Shown piece by piece: positions 1 to 7,746 of a stretch of 60,237 nucleotides of DNA. This stretch comes from DASVXQ01 sp036392615 (GTDB lineage: Bacteria > Actinomycetota > CALGFH01), in assembly GCA_036392615.1 (NCBI GenBank), contig DASVXQ010000087.1:1-60237 (forward strand). The letters are read 5' to 3'. Numbering within the stretch: position 1 is the stretch's first letter; the number at the start of each line of letters is the position of its first letter. The notes under the pieces are model-generated. The model made no database searches. It saw nothing but the letters and a program-made list of their open reading frames with translations, and was not told the origin of the DNA. The position numbers and the translations under genes were made by a program.

Positions 1-156
1 CTGGACGTCGCTGGTGCTGGAGCGGCTCAGCCGGAGCCACGACTCCTGGAGCGCGTCGTCGGCCTCGCTCAGCGAGCCGAGCATCCGGTAGGCCACCGCC
101 CGCAGGTGGCCGCGGTGCGCCTCGAAGCGCCCCGCCAGCCACTGGTGATCGTCCAC
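1..156 (-). CDS. ECF/SigJ-like RNA polymerase sigma factor, N-terminal part (runs off the window)
   Basis: The reverse strand reads from a GTG at 156 through 52 codons to the window edge without a stop. The peptide contains AYRMLGSLSEADDALQESW, which is sigma region 2 of the SigJ/ECF41-type factors that bind core RNA polymerase and the -10 element. A GGAGGAAGG ribosome site lies 6 to 14 bases upstream of the GTG. The rest of the gene, which in this family usually includes region 4 and a SnoaL-like tail, is outside the window. The VOC gene at 236 is divergent from it and shares an intergenic gap of about 80 bases. Family assignment is firm; the target regulon is unknown. Confidence 0.85.
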   Translation of the reverse strand, partial: MDDHQWLAGRFEAHRGHLRAVAYRMLGSLSEADDALQESWLRLSRSSTSDVQ

Positions 157-235
157 TGTTACCTTCCTCCGTCGCCATCCGTCATCGGGGTGACGGACCG
201 ATCGCAGCCGATGTAACACCTGAGAGGAGCGCTCG

Positions 236-580
236 ATGACCGCAGGCGTGCAGACCGTGATCTTCCCCGTCCGCGATCTCGACAAGGCGAAGGCGCTGTT
301 CAACCGGCTGCTGGACGCCGAGCCCATCATGGACCAGCCCTACTACGTGGGGTACGAGGTCGCCGGCCAGGACGTCGGCCTCGACCCCAACGGGCACGGC
401 AAGGGCATGACCGGGCCGCTGGCCTACTGGACCGTCGACGACATCGGGGCGACCCTCGAGCAGCTGCTCGACGCCGGCGCCGAGCAGCTGCAGGCACCGA
501 GCGACGTCGGCGGCGGCAAGCTGGTCGCCTCGGTGCGCGACCCCGACGGCAACCCCATCGGCCTCATCCAGGAGCCGTGA
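236..580 (+). CDS. VOC family protein (glyoxalase/bleomycin-resistance fold)
   Basis: This 114-residue protein has the single betaalphabetabetabeta module plus its repeat expected of small vicinal-oxygen-chelate proteins. It starts with TVIFPVRDLDKAKALFNRLL and ends with the typical RDPDGNPIGLIQE strand. A GAGAGGAG ribosome site precedes the ATG. Family members bind a divalent metal and act on, or sequester, small molecules, but the substrate cannot be read from sequence. It is divergent from a SigJ-like sigma factor gene and lies about 50 bases before a methyltransferase gene, so it may be a target of that sigma factor; this is inference. Confidence 0.85.
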   Translation: MTAGVQTVIFPVRDLDKAKALFNRLLDAEPIMDQPYYVGYEVAGQDVGLDPNGHGKGMTGPLAYWTVDDIGATLEQLLDAGAEQLQAPSDVGGGKLVASVRDPDGNPIGLIQEP

Positions 581-632
581 ACGGGCCGAAACTCGCTCGC
601 CAAGCCGTGACGGCTCTGCGAGAGTCCCGCCC

Positions 633-1364
633 ATGCCTGAGGACTACTTCGGAGAAGGTGTTGCGGAGCGGTACGACGAGTCGTCCGCCGAGATGTTCGA
701 TCCCGCGGTGGTCGACCCCGCGGTCGACTTCCTCGCCGGCCTGGCCGGCGACGGCGCCGCGCTCGAGCTCGGCATCGGCACCGGCCGGATCGCGCTCCCG
801 CTCGCGCGGCGTGGTGTGCGCGTGCACGGCATCGACCTGTCACCGGCGATGGTCGCGCAGCTGCGCGCCAAGCCGGGCGCGGAGCGGATCGGCGTCACCG
901 TGGGCGATTTCGCCAGGACCACCGTCGAGGGGTCCTTCTCGCTGGCCTACCTGGTCTTCAACACCATCAACAACTTGACCACCCAGGACGAGCAGGTCGC
1001 CTGCTTCCAGAACGTCGCCGCCCACCTCCAGCCGGGCGGCCACTTCGTGATCGAGGTCGGCGTCCCGCAGCTCCAGCGGCTCCCGCCGGGCGAGACCGTG
1101 CGGCCGTTCCACGTCAGCCCCACATACGTCGGCTTCGACGAGTACGACGTCGCGTCGCAGCGCCTCGTCTCCCACCACTACCGGATGGTCGGCGGCGAGC
1201 TCGAGGTCATCTCCATGCCGTTCCGCTACGCCTGGCCGGCCGAGCTGGATCTCATGGCCCGACTCGCCGGCATGACCCTGCGCGAGCGCTGGAGCAGCTG
1301 GCACCGCGAGCCGTTCACCAGCGACAGCCGAAAGCACGTCTCCGTCTGGCGGAAGCCGGCCTAG
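633..1364 (+). CDS. Class I SAM-dependent methyltransferase
   Basis: The 243-residue product carries the SAM-binding glycine motif ELGIGTGRI at residues 45-53, followed by an acidic strand end (VHGIDLSPAM) and a conserved GDFA segment, as in Methyltransf_25-type enzymes. The N-terminus FGEGVAERYDESS is typical of small-molecule methyltransferases of this group. The methyl acceptor is not identifiable. The ATG at 633 has only a weak upstream purine stretch. It lies 52 bases after the VOC gene and could be cotranscribed with it. Downstream the sequence loses coding character and enters the region with the ABC-gene relic and the low-GC island. Confidence 0.85.
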   Translation: MPEDYFGEGVAERYDESSAEMFDPAVVDPAVDFLAGLAGDGAALELGIGTGRIALPLARRGVRVHGIDLSPAMVAQLRAKPGAERIGVTVGDFARTTVEGSFSLAYLVFNTINNLTTQDEQVACFQNVAAHLQPGGHFVIEVGVPQLQRLPPGETVRPFHVSPTYVGFDEYDVASQRLVSHHYRMVGGELEVISMPFRYAWPAELDLMARLAGMTLRERWSSWHREPFTSDSRKHVSVWRKPA

Positions 1365-1582
1365 CGTTCCCCAGGGACCGGGAAGGCGCCGGGCGCCAGA
1401 ATGTCCGTCCACCGCCCGCTTCGTGGAAGACGCGTGCCATGGATGGGTCGACGTGTGCTGAGGGAGCAGCTCGCCTACTACTGAGTTCGCACCCGAATGC
1501 GACATCGCCTACCGCGGCAAGCAGTGGGGACCAATGCCTATAAATCTGGCCACCTCAAAGGAGGTGCCGGTTCCGATACGGC

Positions 1583-1598
1583 TCAGGCGACCTCGGCG
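1583..1598 (+). repeat. Left copy of the 16-bp direct repeat bracketing the island
   Basis: TCAGGCGACCTCGGCG here and TCAGGCGACCCCGGCG at 4181-4196 differ at one position and are in the same orientation. They enclose the whole low-GC block. Each copy contains the stop codon of an ABC-type reading frame on the reverse strand. The repeat may be a duplicated gene end, a recombination footprint or an attachment-like site; no integrase gene is present. Confidence 0.5.
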
Positions 1599-1668
1599 CG
1601 GCTGGTACCCCGGCGGCCGAAGCGGATGTCGTCCTCCAACGTGCCTGAGAACAGGACCTTGATCGACG
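1583..1668 (-). pseudogene. Relic of an ABC-exporter ATPase gene, joined to a C-terminal end
   Basis: On the reverse strand this segment reads VLFSGTLEDDIRFGRRGTSR followed by AEVA and a stop. It matches the Q-loop-to-helical region FLFSGTVEDNIRFGRPGASR of the intact exporter gene at 4181-5929. Bases 1588-1656 match 4585-4653 at 62 of 69 positions by direct comparison. The stop context of the relic (TCAGGCGACCTCGGCG on the plus strand) also matches the true 3' end of the intact gene at 4181-4196 with one mismatch. The relic therefore looks like an internal ABC segment fused to the gene's own 3' end by deletion. No start, Walker A or Walker B remains. Confidence 0.7.
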
Positions 1669-1812
1669 GCATGTGGCCAACATGAACGGCCAATGAGAGG
1701 TGTAGTGGCCGGTGACGGCACGGCCGCCGGATGCGGCGCTGTTGGACCGGGCCGGAGCCTAAGTTTCAGTCCTCGTTGCCGTTCTGGTTGCTGAAGAGGT
1801 AGCATAAGGCCG

Positions 1813-2622
1813 ATGGAGGAGCGCGAAGTTTACCCAAACGCGCCGCTAGTGCTAGTCGCACTGGAGGTTCGCCATCCGATGGCGAACTCGCTCACGCATG
1901 CCCAGCGATTGAAGATTAAGCGACGGCTGACTGCTCAGGTGCCGATCATGCGGACCGGGCAGCTTACCCAAGTCACTGGTGTACAGGCCGCCGGCGCGTT
2001 AGCCAGTCCACCTGAGGTGCGTGTTGAGGAGTTCCCGAGGTACTTCAGCAGAGACAATACGATAGCCGTCTCAGTGCGGGCTGAAGCGGTCGTGGTAGAG
2101 ACCACACGCTATTGGCATTGGGAGCAGCTGCGGGCGCTTGCCGCGGATGTTCTTGAAGCCAGGCAGGAGGTCGGTGGTGTCGATGGCGTTGAACGTGTAG
2201 GCCTTCGCTATATCAACGAGGTTCGTGTCTCGGGTGAGCCTGTGCAGGATTGGGCACCCTGGGTTGATTCCACACTTCTCGGCCCCGCCATGATCGGCGG
2301 ACAGGTGGACTTAGTTGCAGATCAATGGCACGGCATTGCGGCGTTTACGCCAGGTCGCGAGCGGACCGTCGTACTGCGCTATGGCCCTCGGGAGGGCTTC
2401 GCCGTCGACCCAGCTGGCGATCTCAAGCGTCCCACTCCAACGCCCGGACCGTTCTTCCTATTGGACATCGACAGCTTCTGGACACCGAGCGAGCGAATCC
2501 CTGAATTCGATGTGGAGGGGCTACTCGTTGTTTGCGACGAGCTCCATAACCCCGTGCGGCGACTCTTCGAATGCCTCATAACCGAGCGATTGAGGAAGGA
2601 GGTCTTGCGCCGTGCCGACTGA
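1813..2622 (+). CDS. TIGR04255 family protein
   Basis: The 269-residue product has the hallmarks of the sporadically distributed TIGR04255 family. These are an N-terminal YPNAPLVLVALEVR at residues 7-20 and the central RVGLRYINEV at 128-137, followed by a beta-rich C-terminal half. The family has no established biochemical function. Codon use is clearly less GC-biased than in neighbouring chromosomal genes, pointing to horizontal acquisition. The ATG has a weak GAGG upstream. The gene overlaps the next one by 11 bases, so the two are translationally linked. Nothing suggests a signal peptide or membrane segment. Confidence 0.85.
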   Translation: MEEREVYPNAPLVLVALEVRHPMANSLTHAQRLKIKRRLTAQVPIMRTGQLTQVTGVQAAGALASPPEVRVEEFPRYFSRDNTIAVSVRAEAVVVETTRYWHWEQLRALAADVLEARQEVGGVDGVERVGLRYINEVRVSGEPVQDWAPWVDSTLLGPAMIGGQVDLVADQWHGIAAFTPGRERTVVLRYGPREGFAVDPAGDLKRPTPTPGPFFLLDIDSFWTPSERIPEFDVEGLLVVCDELHNPVRRLFECLITERLRKEVLRRAD

Positions 2623-3259
2623 TCGCCTTCAGGAGTTGTTAGAACCCGCCACTGCCGCCACGGACATCAACCCTCCGCCGTCGATCACGGAGACCCGCAC
2701 CGTCGCTCACGTCCTTACTGAAGACATTGGCTATATCCGCCAGCAAGCTCGTAACTTGCACGAGGTTACCGACAAGCTGCACCAGCGGAGCCACCACGCC
2801 GAATGGAACGCCCGGACAAGCCAGCGGGGTCATTCCAGCACACAAGAGCTGCTCAAAGAACTCGCGGAGCTTGGCTTTGCTTGGAGAGACATTGCCAGGC
2901 TCGTTGGAGTCAGCGTCCCCTCCATTCAGAAGTGGCGCCGGGGTGAGGGCACTACCGGTGAAAACCGCCATAAAGTAGCTAGTCTGCTAGCTGCTTGTGA
3001 CCTTGTGTCAGAGCATTACGGTATTCAAGAGGTGGCATCTTGGTTTGAGATGCCATTGCTGGTCGGTGTCCCGGTGACCCCAGTCGACTTGTGGGCCGGA
3101 GACCGCCCTGACCTAGTGTTCGACTACGCCAGTGGCCATACCGATTCTGACCAGATCCTTACGGCCTGGGACCCGCAGTGGAGGGACCACTACCGTTCAG
3201 ACTTCGAAGTCTTCCGGGCCGGTGACGGGCAGCGCTCCATCCGTCTCAAGGAGCATTAG
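2612..3259 (+). CDS. HTH protein with Xre/MbcA-like C-terminal region (antitoxin-like)
   Basis: The 215-residue protein starts at a GTG preceded by AGGAAGGAGG inside the end of the upstream gene. Residues 88-115 form a helix-turn-helix (FAWRDIARLVGVSVPSIQKW, then RRGEG). The segment from about 137 to 178, with EVASWFEMPLLVGVPVTPVD, resembles the toxin-binding region of MbcA/ParS/Xre antitoxins. Residues 1-85 are helical and unassigned. It could be the autoregulator and antitoxin-like partner of the surrounding genes, but none of the neighbours is a recognisable toxin. The HTH call is firm; the antitoxin call is inference from a weak resemblance. Confidence 0.7.
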   Translation: MPTDRLQELLEPATAATDINPPPSITETRTVAHVLTEDIGYIRQQARNLHEVTDKLHQRSHHAEWNARTSQRGHSSTQELLKELAELGFAWRDIARLVGVSVPSIQKWRRGEGTTGENRHKVASLLAACDLVSEHYGIQEVASWFEMPLLVGVPVTPVDLWAGDRPDLVFDYASGHTDSDQILTAWDPQWRDHYRSDFEVFRAGDGQRSIRLKEH

Positions 3260-3261
3260 GC

Positions 3262-3795
3262 GTGGCGCACGACCTCGAATACCCCGGGGCGCCAGGCGCT
3301 CCAGATTGGAGCAGCCTGTATCGCGCTCGAGGCGATGAGGTCGTGTACTATCGACCGATCTTCACGGGTGATGTTTTCGAGAATGTTCAAGTGCAGGGCC
3401 TCGGGCAGGTAAGGACCAAGAACGTGATCCTCTTGCAGCACCCCTGCGCTTTACGTTCCAACGGGGTGGATCTTCATCCGCGAGTGATGGTCGCAGAGGT
3501 CCGTCAGCACAAGGTCATCCCTGTCGAGGATTGGACTGGACACATCAGCAAGATGCCGCTACCTGACCTAAAGCCTGTCGTAGCCTCCGGCAAGCGAAAT
3601 CAGGCCGCATTCTTTGATGAGCCTTATCTGGTAGGACCGGATGAACTGGATCCCGTCAAGCGGGTCGCTTGCCTATCCCAGACGGGGGTCAACTTGCTTC
3701 TGCAGCGGTGGGTGCACCACAACAGCCGCGCGGTTGTCCCGACTGCGACATATCAAGAAGTTTCAATCCCGCGTTTGAAGAGGCTGACCTCATAG
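3262..3795 (+). CDS. Hypothetical protein of the low-GC island
   Basis: This 177-residue protein starts at a GTG two bases after the stop of the HTH gene, with AAGGAG 8 bases upstream. No family was recognised. Visible features are a central beta-strand region NVILLQHPCALRSNGVDLHP (residues 54-73) with adjacent His and Cys, followed by VMVAEVRQHKVIPVEDW. The C-terminal half, with LSQTGVNLLLQRWVHHNSRA, looks helical and basic. It is predicted to be cytoplasmic. The tight spacing with the two upstream genes and the shared codon bias argue that it works with them. It could be an effector, but no catalytic signature was identified. Confidence 0.75.
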   Translation: MAHDLEYPGAPGAPDWSSLYRARGDEVVYYRPIFTGDVFENVQVQGLGQVRTKNVILLQHPCALRSNGVDLHPRVMVAEVRQHKVIPVEDWTGHISKMPLPDLKPVVASGKRNQAAFFDEPYLVGPDELDPVKRVACLSQTGVNLLLQRWVHHNSRAVVPTATYQEVSIPRLKRLTS

Positions 3796-3977
3796 AAGAA
3801 TGGGTCGAGGAGCGACTAGAAGCCGGGTTGGATGTTCGCGAAGCTACTATCGAGGCACTGAAGTGGCTACGAGAAGATGCTGGCGGAGGGGTCACCCGCC
3901 AAGGCCTCCTGGAGAACCCTCAGAGTCGAAGCGTCGTTCGTCAGCAACTGCGGGCGGAGCTTCAACGTCTCAGGTAA
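3669..3977 (+). CDS. Small helical hypothetical protein, last gene of the island (start uncertain)
   Basis: This reading frame ends at 3977 and its convincing part begins around 3775, just before the stop of the upstream gene. That part contains DLIEEWVEERLEAGLDVREA followed by TIEALKWLRED, a strongly amphipathic helical segment, and ends in a basic helix RSVVRQQLRAELQRLR. In-frame starts are TTG at 3669 or GTG near 3708, both giving a long overlap with the preceding gene, or a later TTG giving only about 50 residues. I list the longest form. It may be a small partner protein of the same module. No family was recognised. Confidence 0.5.
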   Translation: MPIPDGGQLASAAVGAPQQPRGCPDCDISRSFNPAFEEADLIEEWVEERLEAGLDVREATIEALKWLREDAGGGVTRQGLLENPQSRSVVRQQLRAELQRLR

Positions 3978-4180
3978 CAAACCGGAATGCTACAGATCTC
4001 AGCTGGCACGTCGCCGCGGGACATCCACCTGAGTCGCTTCTTAGGTCGAACCAGCCGTTGCAATGGAAGGCCAGAGATGATCGCGGCGAGCGGCCATTGG
4101 ATAATGCAGACGAATCTTGTAATCAATGACAAGCTAAGTCAGACACAGGTCTTCACCAACCACGGTAGCGCGAACCCCGA
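3978..4180. other. Non-coding right flank of the island
   Basis: About 200 bases of mixed composition with no convincing reading frame. It separates the last island gene from the convergent ABC exporter operon. No strong hairpin or promoter was seen. It ends at the right copy of the 16-bp direct repeat. Confidence 0.5.
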
Positions 4181-4196
4181 TCAGGCGACCCCGGCG
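4181..4196 (+). repeat. Right copy of the 16-bp direct repeat bracketing the island
   Basis: TCAGGCGACCCCGGCG contains the reverse-strand stop codon of the ABC exporter gene and differs at one base from 1583-1598. See the left copy. Confidence 0.5.
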
Positions 4197-5929
4197 AGCC
4201 AGCGGTCGTAGAGGTCGGCGAAGCGACCGCCGCGGTCCAGCAATTCGTCGGGGGTGCCGGCCTCGACCACGCGGCCGTCCTCGACGATGGCGACCTGGTC
4301 GGCCTCGATCACGGTCGACAGCCGGTGGGCGATCAGGATGGTGGTGCGGTCCTGGCGCAGGCGCCGTAGGGCCTGCTGGACCTGCGCCTCGGTGACCACG
4401 TCCAGGTTGCTGGTCGCCTCGTCGAGCACCAGCAAGGCCGGGTCGGCGATCCAGGCGCGCGCGAAGGCGATCAGCTGGCGCTCGCCGGCGGACAGCAGCG
4501 CGCCGCGCTCACCGACCTCGGTGTCGAAGCCGTTGGTGAGGCCGGCGATCACCGGCTCGGCGCCGACCGCCGCGGCGGCCGCCTCGACCTCGGCGCGGCT
4601 GGCGCCCGGGCGGCCGAAGCGGATGTTGTCCTCGACCGTGCCGGAGAACAGGAAGCCCTCCTGGGGCACGTAGCCCATCGCGCCGCGCAGGTCGGCCAGG
4701 CGGATGTGGCGCAGGTCGATGCCGTCGAGGCAGACCGTGCCGGCGCGCGGGTCGTAGAAGCGGGCGATCAGCTTGGCGACGGTGGACTTGCCGGCGCCGG
4801 TCGGTCCCACCAGCGCGAGCGTCGAGCCCGCCGGCACGTGCAGGTCGATGCCGTGCAGCACCTCCGGGCCCTCGCCCTCGCCGCTGGAGTAGCCGAAGCG
4901 CACGCCGTCCAGCTCCACCTCGCCGCGTGGCGCCGGCAGTGGGACCGCGTCGGGGGCCTCGCGCACGGTCGGGGAGACCGACAGCACCGCCCCGACCCGC
5001 TCGGCGCCGGCGGTGGCCGACTGGAAGGTGTCGTACAGCTCCGAGAGTTGCTGCACCGGGTCGAACAGGCTGCGGAGGTAGAGCAGGAACGCCGCGAGGG
5101 TGCCGATCTCCAGCCCGCCGTGCAGCACCTGGTGGCCGCCGACCCCGAGCACCACCACGCTGGCGGCGGCGCCGGCGAACTCGACGCCGGGGAAGAACAG
5201 CGAGGCCAGCCGGATGGTGCGGTTGTGGGCCTTGCGCTCGTCGTCGGTGGCGGTGGCGAAGCGGTCGGCGGTGGCGCGCTCGTGGCGGAACGCCTGGATC
5301 GCGCGGACCCCGGAGAGCGCCTCCTGGAGCTGGACGGTCACCACCGTGGCGGTCTCCCGGACCTTGCGCCAGGCCGCCGACGACTGGCGCCGGAACCTGG
5401 TGGAGGCGAGCGCCAGCGCGGGCGCCACGGTGAGCGTGGCGATCGCCAGCCGCCAGTCCATCAGCACCAGGATCACGGCGATCCCGACCAGGGTGATCAC
5501 GCTGGTGATGAAGGTGACCAGCCCGTCGGTGACCAGGTCGCTCATCGCCTCGATGTCGTTGGTCATGCGGGCGACCACCTTGCCGGTGCGCTCGCGCTCG
5601 TAGAAGTCGAGCGAGAGCTTCTGGAGGTGGCCGAACAGCTTGTTGCGCACCGCGTACAGCACCCGCTGGCCGACCGCGGCCACCGCCAGGATCTCGAGCC
5701 GCCCGGCGAGGAACTGGAGCCCGGCCAGCAGCAGGTAGGCGAAGGCGACCCGGTCGAGCACCTCCAGGCGCCTGGGCAGCACGCCCTGGTCGATGGCGAC
5801 CTTGACCAGGTACGGCATGGCCAGGCCAGCGGCGCTCTGGGCGAGCACCGCGGCGGAGCCGAGCGCGACCATCTTGCGGTGCGGCCGCACCAGCGGCCAC
5901 AGCCAGGCGCGCGCCTGCCGGCCCTTCAT
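4181..5929 (-). CDS. ABC exporter, fused permease-ATPase subunit with canonical catalytic residues
   Basis: The 582-residue subunit has an N-terminal six-helix exporter domain (about residues 1-310) and a C-terminal nucleotide-binding domain. The latter has Walker A GPTGAGKST, Q-loop YVPQEGFLF, Walker B LLVLDEATSNLD and H-loop IAHRLST. The signature is LSAGERQ rather than LSGGQ. The ATG overlaps the stop of the upstream paralogous gene by 4 bases, so the two subunits are cotranslated and almost certainly form a heterodimer. The non-standard signature here pairs with the degenerate Walker B and H-loop of the partner, as in known asymmetric exporters. The substrate is unknown; lipids, drugs and peptides are all possible for this class. 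Confidence 0.9.
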   Translation of the reverse strand: MKGRQARAWLWPLVRPHRKMVALGSAAVLAQSAAGLAMPYLVKVAIDQGVLPRRLEVLDRVAFAYLLLAGLQFLAGRLEILAVAAVGQRVLYAVRNKLFGHLQKLSLDFYERERTGKVVARMTNDIEAMSDLVTDGLVTFITSVITLVGIAVILVLMDWRLAIATLTVAPALALASTRFRRQSSAAWRKVRETATVVTVQLQEALSGVRAIQAFRHERATADRFATATDDERKAHNRTIRLASLFFPGVEFAGAAASVVVLGVGGHQVLHGGLEIGTLAAFLLYLRSLFDPVQQLSELYDTFQSATAGAERVGAVLSVSPTVREAPDAVPLPAPRGEVELDGVRFGYSSGEGEGPEVLHGIDLHVPAGSTLALVGPTGAGKSTVAKLIARFYDPRAGTVCLDGIDLRHIRLADLRGAMGYVPQEGFLFSGTVEDNIRFGRPGASRAEVEAAAAAVGAEPVIAGLTNGFDTEVGERGALLSAGERQLIAFARAWIADPALLVLDEATSNLDVVTEAQVQQALRRLRQDRTTILIAHRLSTVIEADQVAIVEDGRVVEAGTPDELLDRGGRFADLYDRWLAGVA

Positions 5930-7746
5930 GAAGCCACCTCGTCGGCCAGCTCGTCGACGTCCGGGCTGGAGCTGGTCAGCACCGCGCGGTAGCGCGGCTC
6001 GCGGCTGGCCAGGTCGTCGTGGTCACCCTGGGCGACCACCCGGCCGCGCTCCAGCAGCACGATCCGGTCGGCCAGCCGCAGGCTGGCGCGCCGGTTGGCG
6101 ACCAGCAGCACGGTGGCGTCGCCGAGTGCCTCGGACAGCCCGTACAGGATCCGTGCCTCGGTGGCCACGTCCACGTGGGAGAGCGCGTCGTCGAGGATCA
6201 GCACCCGCGGCGCGGCCAGCAGCGCCCGCGCCAGCGCGACCCGCTGCCGCTGGCCGCCAGAGAGGGTGTAGCCCTGCTCGCCGACCACCGCGTCGAGCCC
6301 CTCCGGCAGGCCGTCGACCACGTCGAGCGCGGCGGCGGCCTCCAGCGCCCAGAGCACCTGGTCGTCGCCGGCGTCGGGGCGGCCGAAGGCGACGTTGTCG
6401 CGCAGGCTGGCCGAGAACAGCTCCGGCTCCTGGTGGACCACGGCGACCGCGCCGCGCAGCGACTCCAGGGTCACCCCGGCCACGTCCTGGCCGTCGAGCA
6501 CGACCCGGCCGGTGCTCGGCTGGTAGAGCCGCGGGATCAGCGCCGCCAGGGTCGACTTGCCCGAGCCGGTGCCGCCCACCAGCGCGACCCGCTCGCCGGG
6601 CTCGATCTCCAGCGAGACGTTCACCAGGCTGGGCCGGCCCGAGTCGCCGTAGCGGAAGCTGACGTCGTCGAAGCGGATCTGCGCGCCGCGCGGACCGCCC
6701 GCGCCGGGGGCCGGTGCCAGCAGCGGTGTCGCGCCGGGGCGGTCGGCGATGCCCGGCGGCCGGTCGAGGATCTCGAAGACCCGCTCGGCGCTGGCGGCGG
6801 CGCGCTGCGCGAAGCCGAACAGCGAGCCAAGCGACTGGAGCGGCCAGACCAGCATGACCACGTAGGAGTTGAAGGCCACCAGCGTGCCGAGGGTGATCGC
6901 GCCGTCGACCGCCAGCCGGCCGCCGTACCACAGGATCACGGCCATGCTGATCTGCGGCAGCGCGGCCAGCAGCGGGGTGTAGAAGGCGCGCAGGCGCGCG
7001 GCGGCGAGGTTCTCCTGCAGCAGGCCGGAGGCCTCGTCGCGCAGCTTGGCGGCCTCCTGGTCCTCGCGGCCGAAGGCCTTGACCACCCGGACGCCGGCGG
7101 CGTTCTCCTCGACCACGGTGGTGAGGTCGCCCTCCTTCTGCTGGACGCGCCAGTAGACGCGGTGCAGGCGGCGGTTGAAGCGCAGCGCGCCGTAGACCAG
7201 CGGCGGCGCCAGCGCGAGGGTCACCAGGGTGAGCCGGGCCGACAGCGCCCACATCTGCACCGCGGCGATCCCGAAGGTGAACAGGTTGAGCACGCTGAAG
7301 ACCAGGCCCCAGGAGAGGAAGTAGCGCACCGAGCGCACGTCGGAGGTGGTGCGCGAGAGGAGCTGGCCGGTCTGGGTCTGGTCGTGCCAGGCGGCCTCGA
7401 GCGAGAGCAGGTGCCGGGCCAGCCGATTGCGCAGGTCGTACTCGACCGAGGTGCCGACCCGCCCGGAGACGTCGCGGCGCACGCCGCCGAAGATCCAGCG
7501 GAGCACGCCCAGCACCACCAGCAGGGCGATCTCGCGCGGCAGCACCCCGGGCACCCGCCTGGTCAGGCCCTGGTCGATGATCGTCCTGGTCACCAGGGGC
7601 AGCACCGTGGTGATGCCCATCATCGCCAGCCCGAGCAGGAACGCCAGCGTCGCCCGTACGCGGTACGGGCGCAGCAGCCCGACGATCCGGCGCAGGGTCG
7701 ACAGCGCCAGGCCGTCAGGCGGTGGGGTTCCCAGGTATCCGGGCAG
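5926..7746 (-). CDS. ABC exporter, fused permease-ATPase subunit with degenerate ATP site (CTG start proposed)
   Basis: The first ATG, at 7623, would cut into the first transmembrane helix. The frame continues upstream for 41 codons of good sequence (LSTLRRIVGLLRPYRVRATL then AFLLGLAMM) typical of exporter N-termini, and is closed by a TGA. The only plausible start is a CTG at 7746, placed 4 bases after AGGAGG. The resulting 606-residue protein has six membrane helices and an ATPase domain with Walker A GGTGSGKST and signature LSGGQRQ. Walker B is LILDDALS with Asp in place of the catalytic Glu, and the H-loop region VANRRAS lacks the His. These changes mark the degenerate half of a heterodimeric exporter with the subunit at 4181. 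Confidence 0.85.
   Translation of the reverse strand: MPGYLGTPPPDGLALSTLRRIVGLLRPYRVRATLAFLLGLAMMGITTVLPLVTRTIIDQGLTRRVPGVLPREIALLVVLGVLRWIFGGVRRDVSGRVGTSVEYDLRNRLARHLLSLEAAWHDQTQTGQLLSRTTSDVRSVRYFLSWGLVFSVLNLFTFGIAAVQMWALSARLTLVTLALAPPLVYGALRFNRRLHRVYWRVQQKEGDLTTVVEENAAGVRVVKAFGREDQEAAKLRDEASGLLQENLAAARLRAFYTPLLAALPQISMAVILWYGGRLAVDGAITLGTLVAFNSYVVMLVWPLQSLGSLFGFAQRAAASAERVFEILDRPPGIADRPGATPLLAPAPGAGGPRGAQIRFDDVSFRYGDSGRPSLVNVSLEIEPGERVALVGGTGSGKSTLAALIPRLYQPSTGRVVLDGQDVAGVTLESLRGAVAVVHQEPELFSASLRDNVAFGRPDAGDDQVLWALEAAAALDVVDGLPEGLDAVVGEQGYTLSGGQRQRVALARALLAAPRVLILDDALSHVDVATEARILYGLSEALGDATVLLVANRRASLRLADRIVLLERGRVVAQGDHDDLASREPRYRAVLTSSSPDVDELADEVAS

Larger units (their letters stand above)
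1365..1812. other. Intergenic stretch holding an ABC-gene relic and the left edge of the island
   Basis: No intact gene is supportable in these 448 bases. The first 130 are still high in GC. From about 1480 the base composition becomes more mixed, with AT-rich patches such as CCTATAAATCTGG near 1538. The only recognisable content is the reverse-strand ABC transporter remnant at 1583-1668. The final part, 1690-1812, probably contains the promoter of the four-gene island, but no clear -35/-10 pair was found. Confidence 0.6.

Noticed and set aside
3987..4211. 74-codon frame in the right flank of the island
   Set aside because: No ribosome site, mixed composition and overlap with the ABC gene end; no family-like segment.
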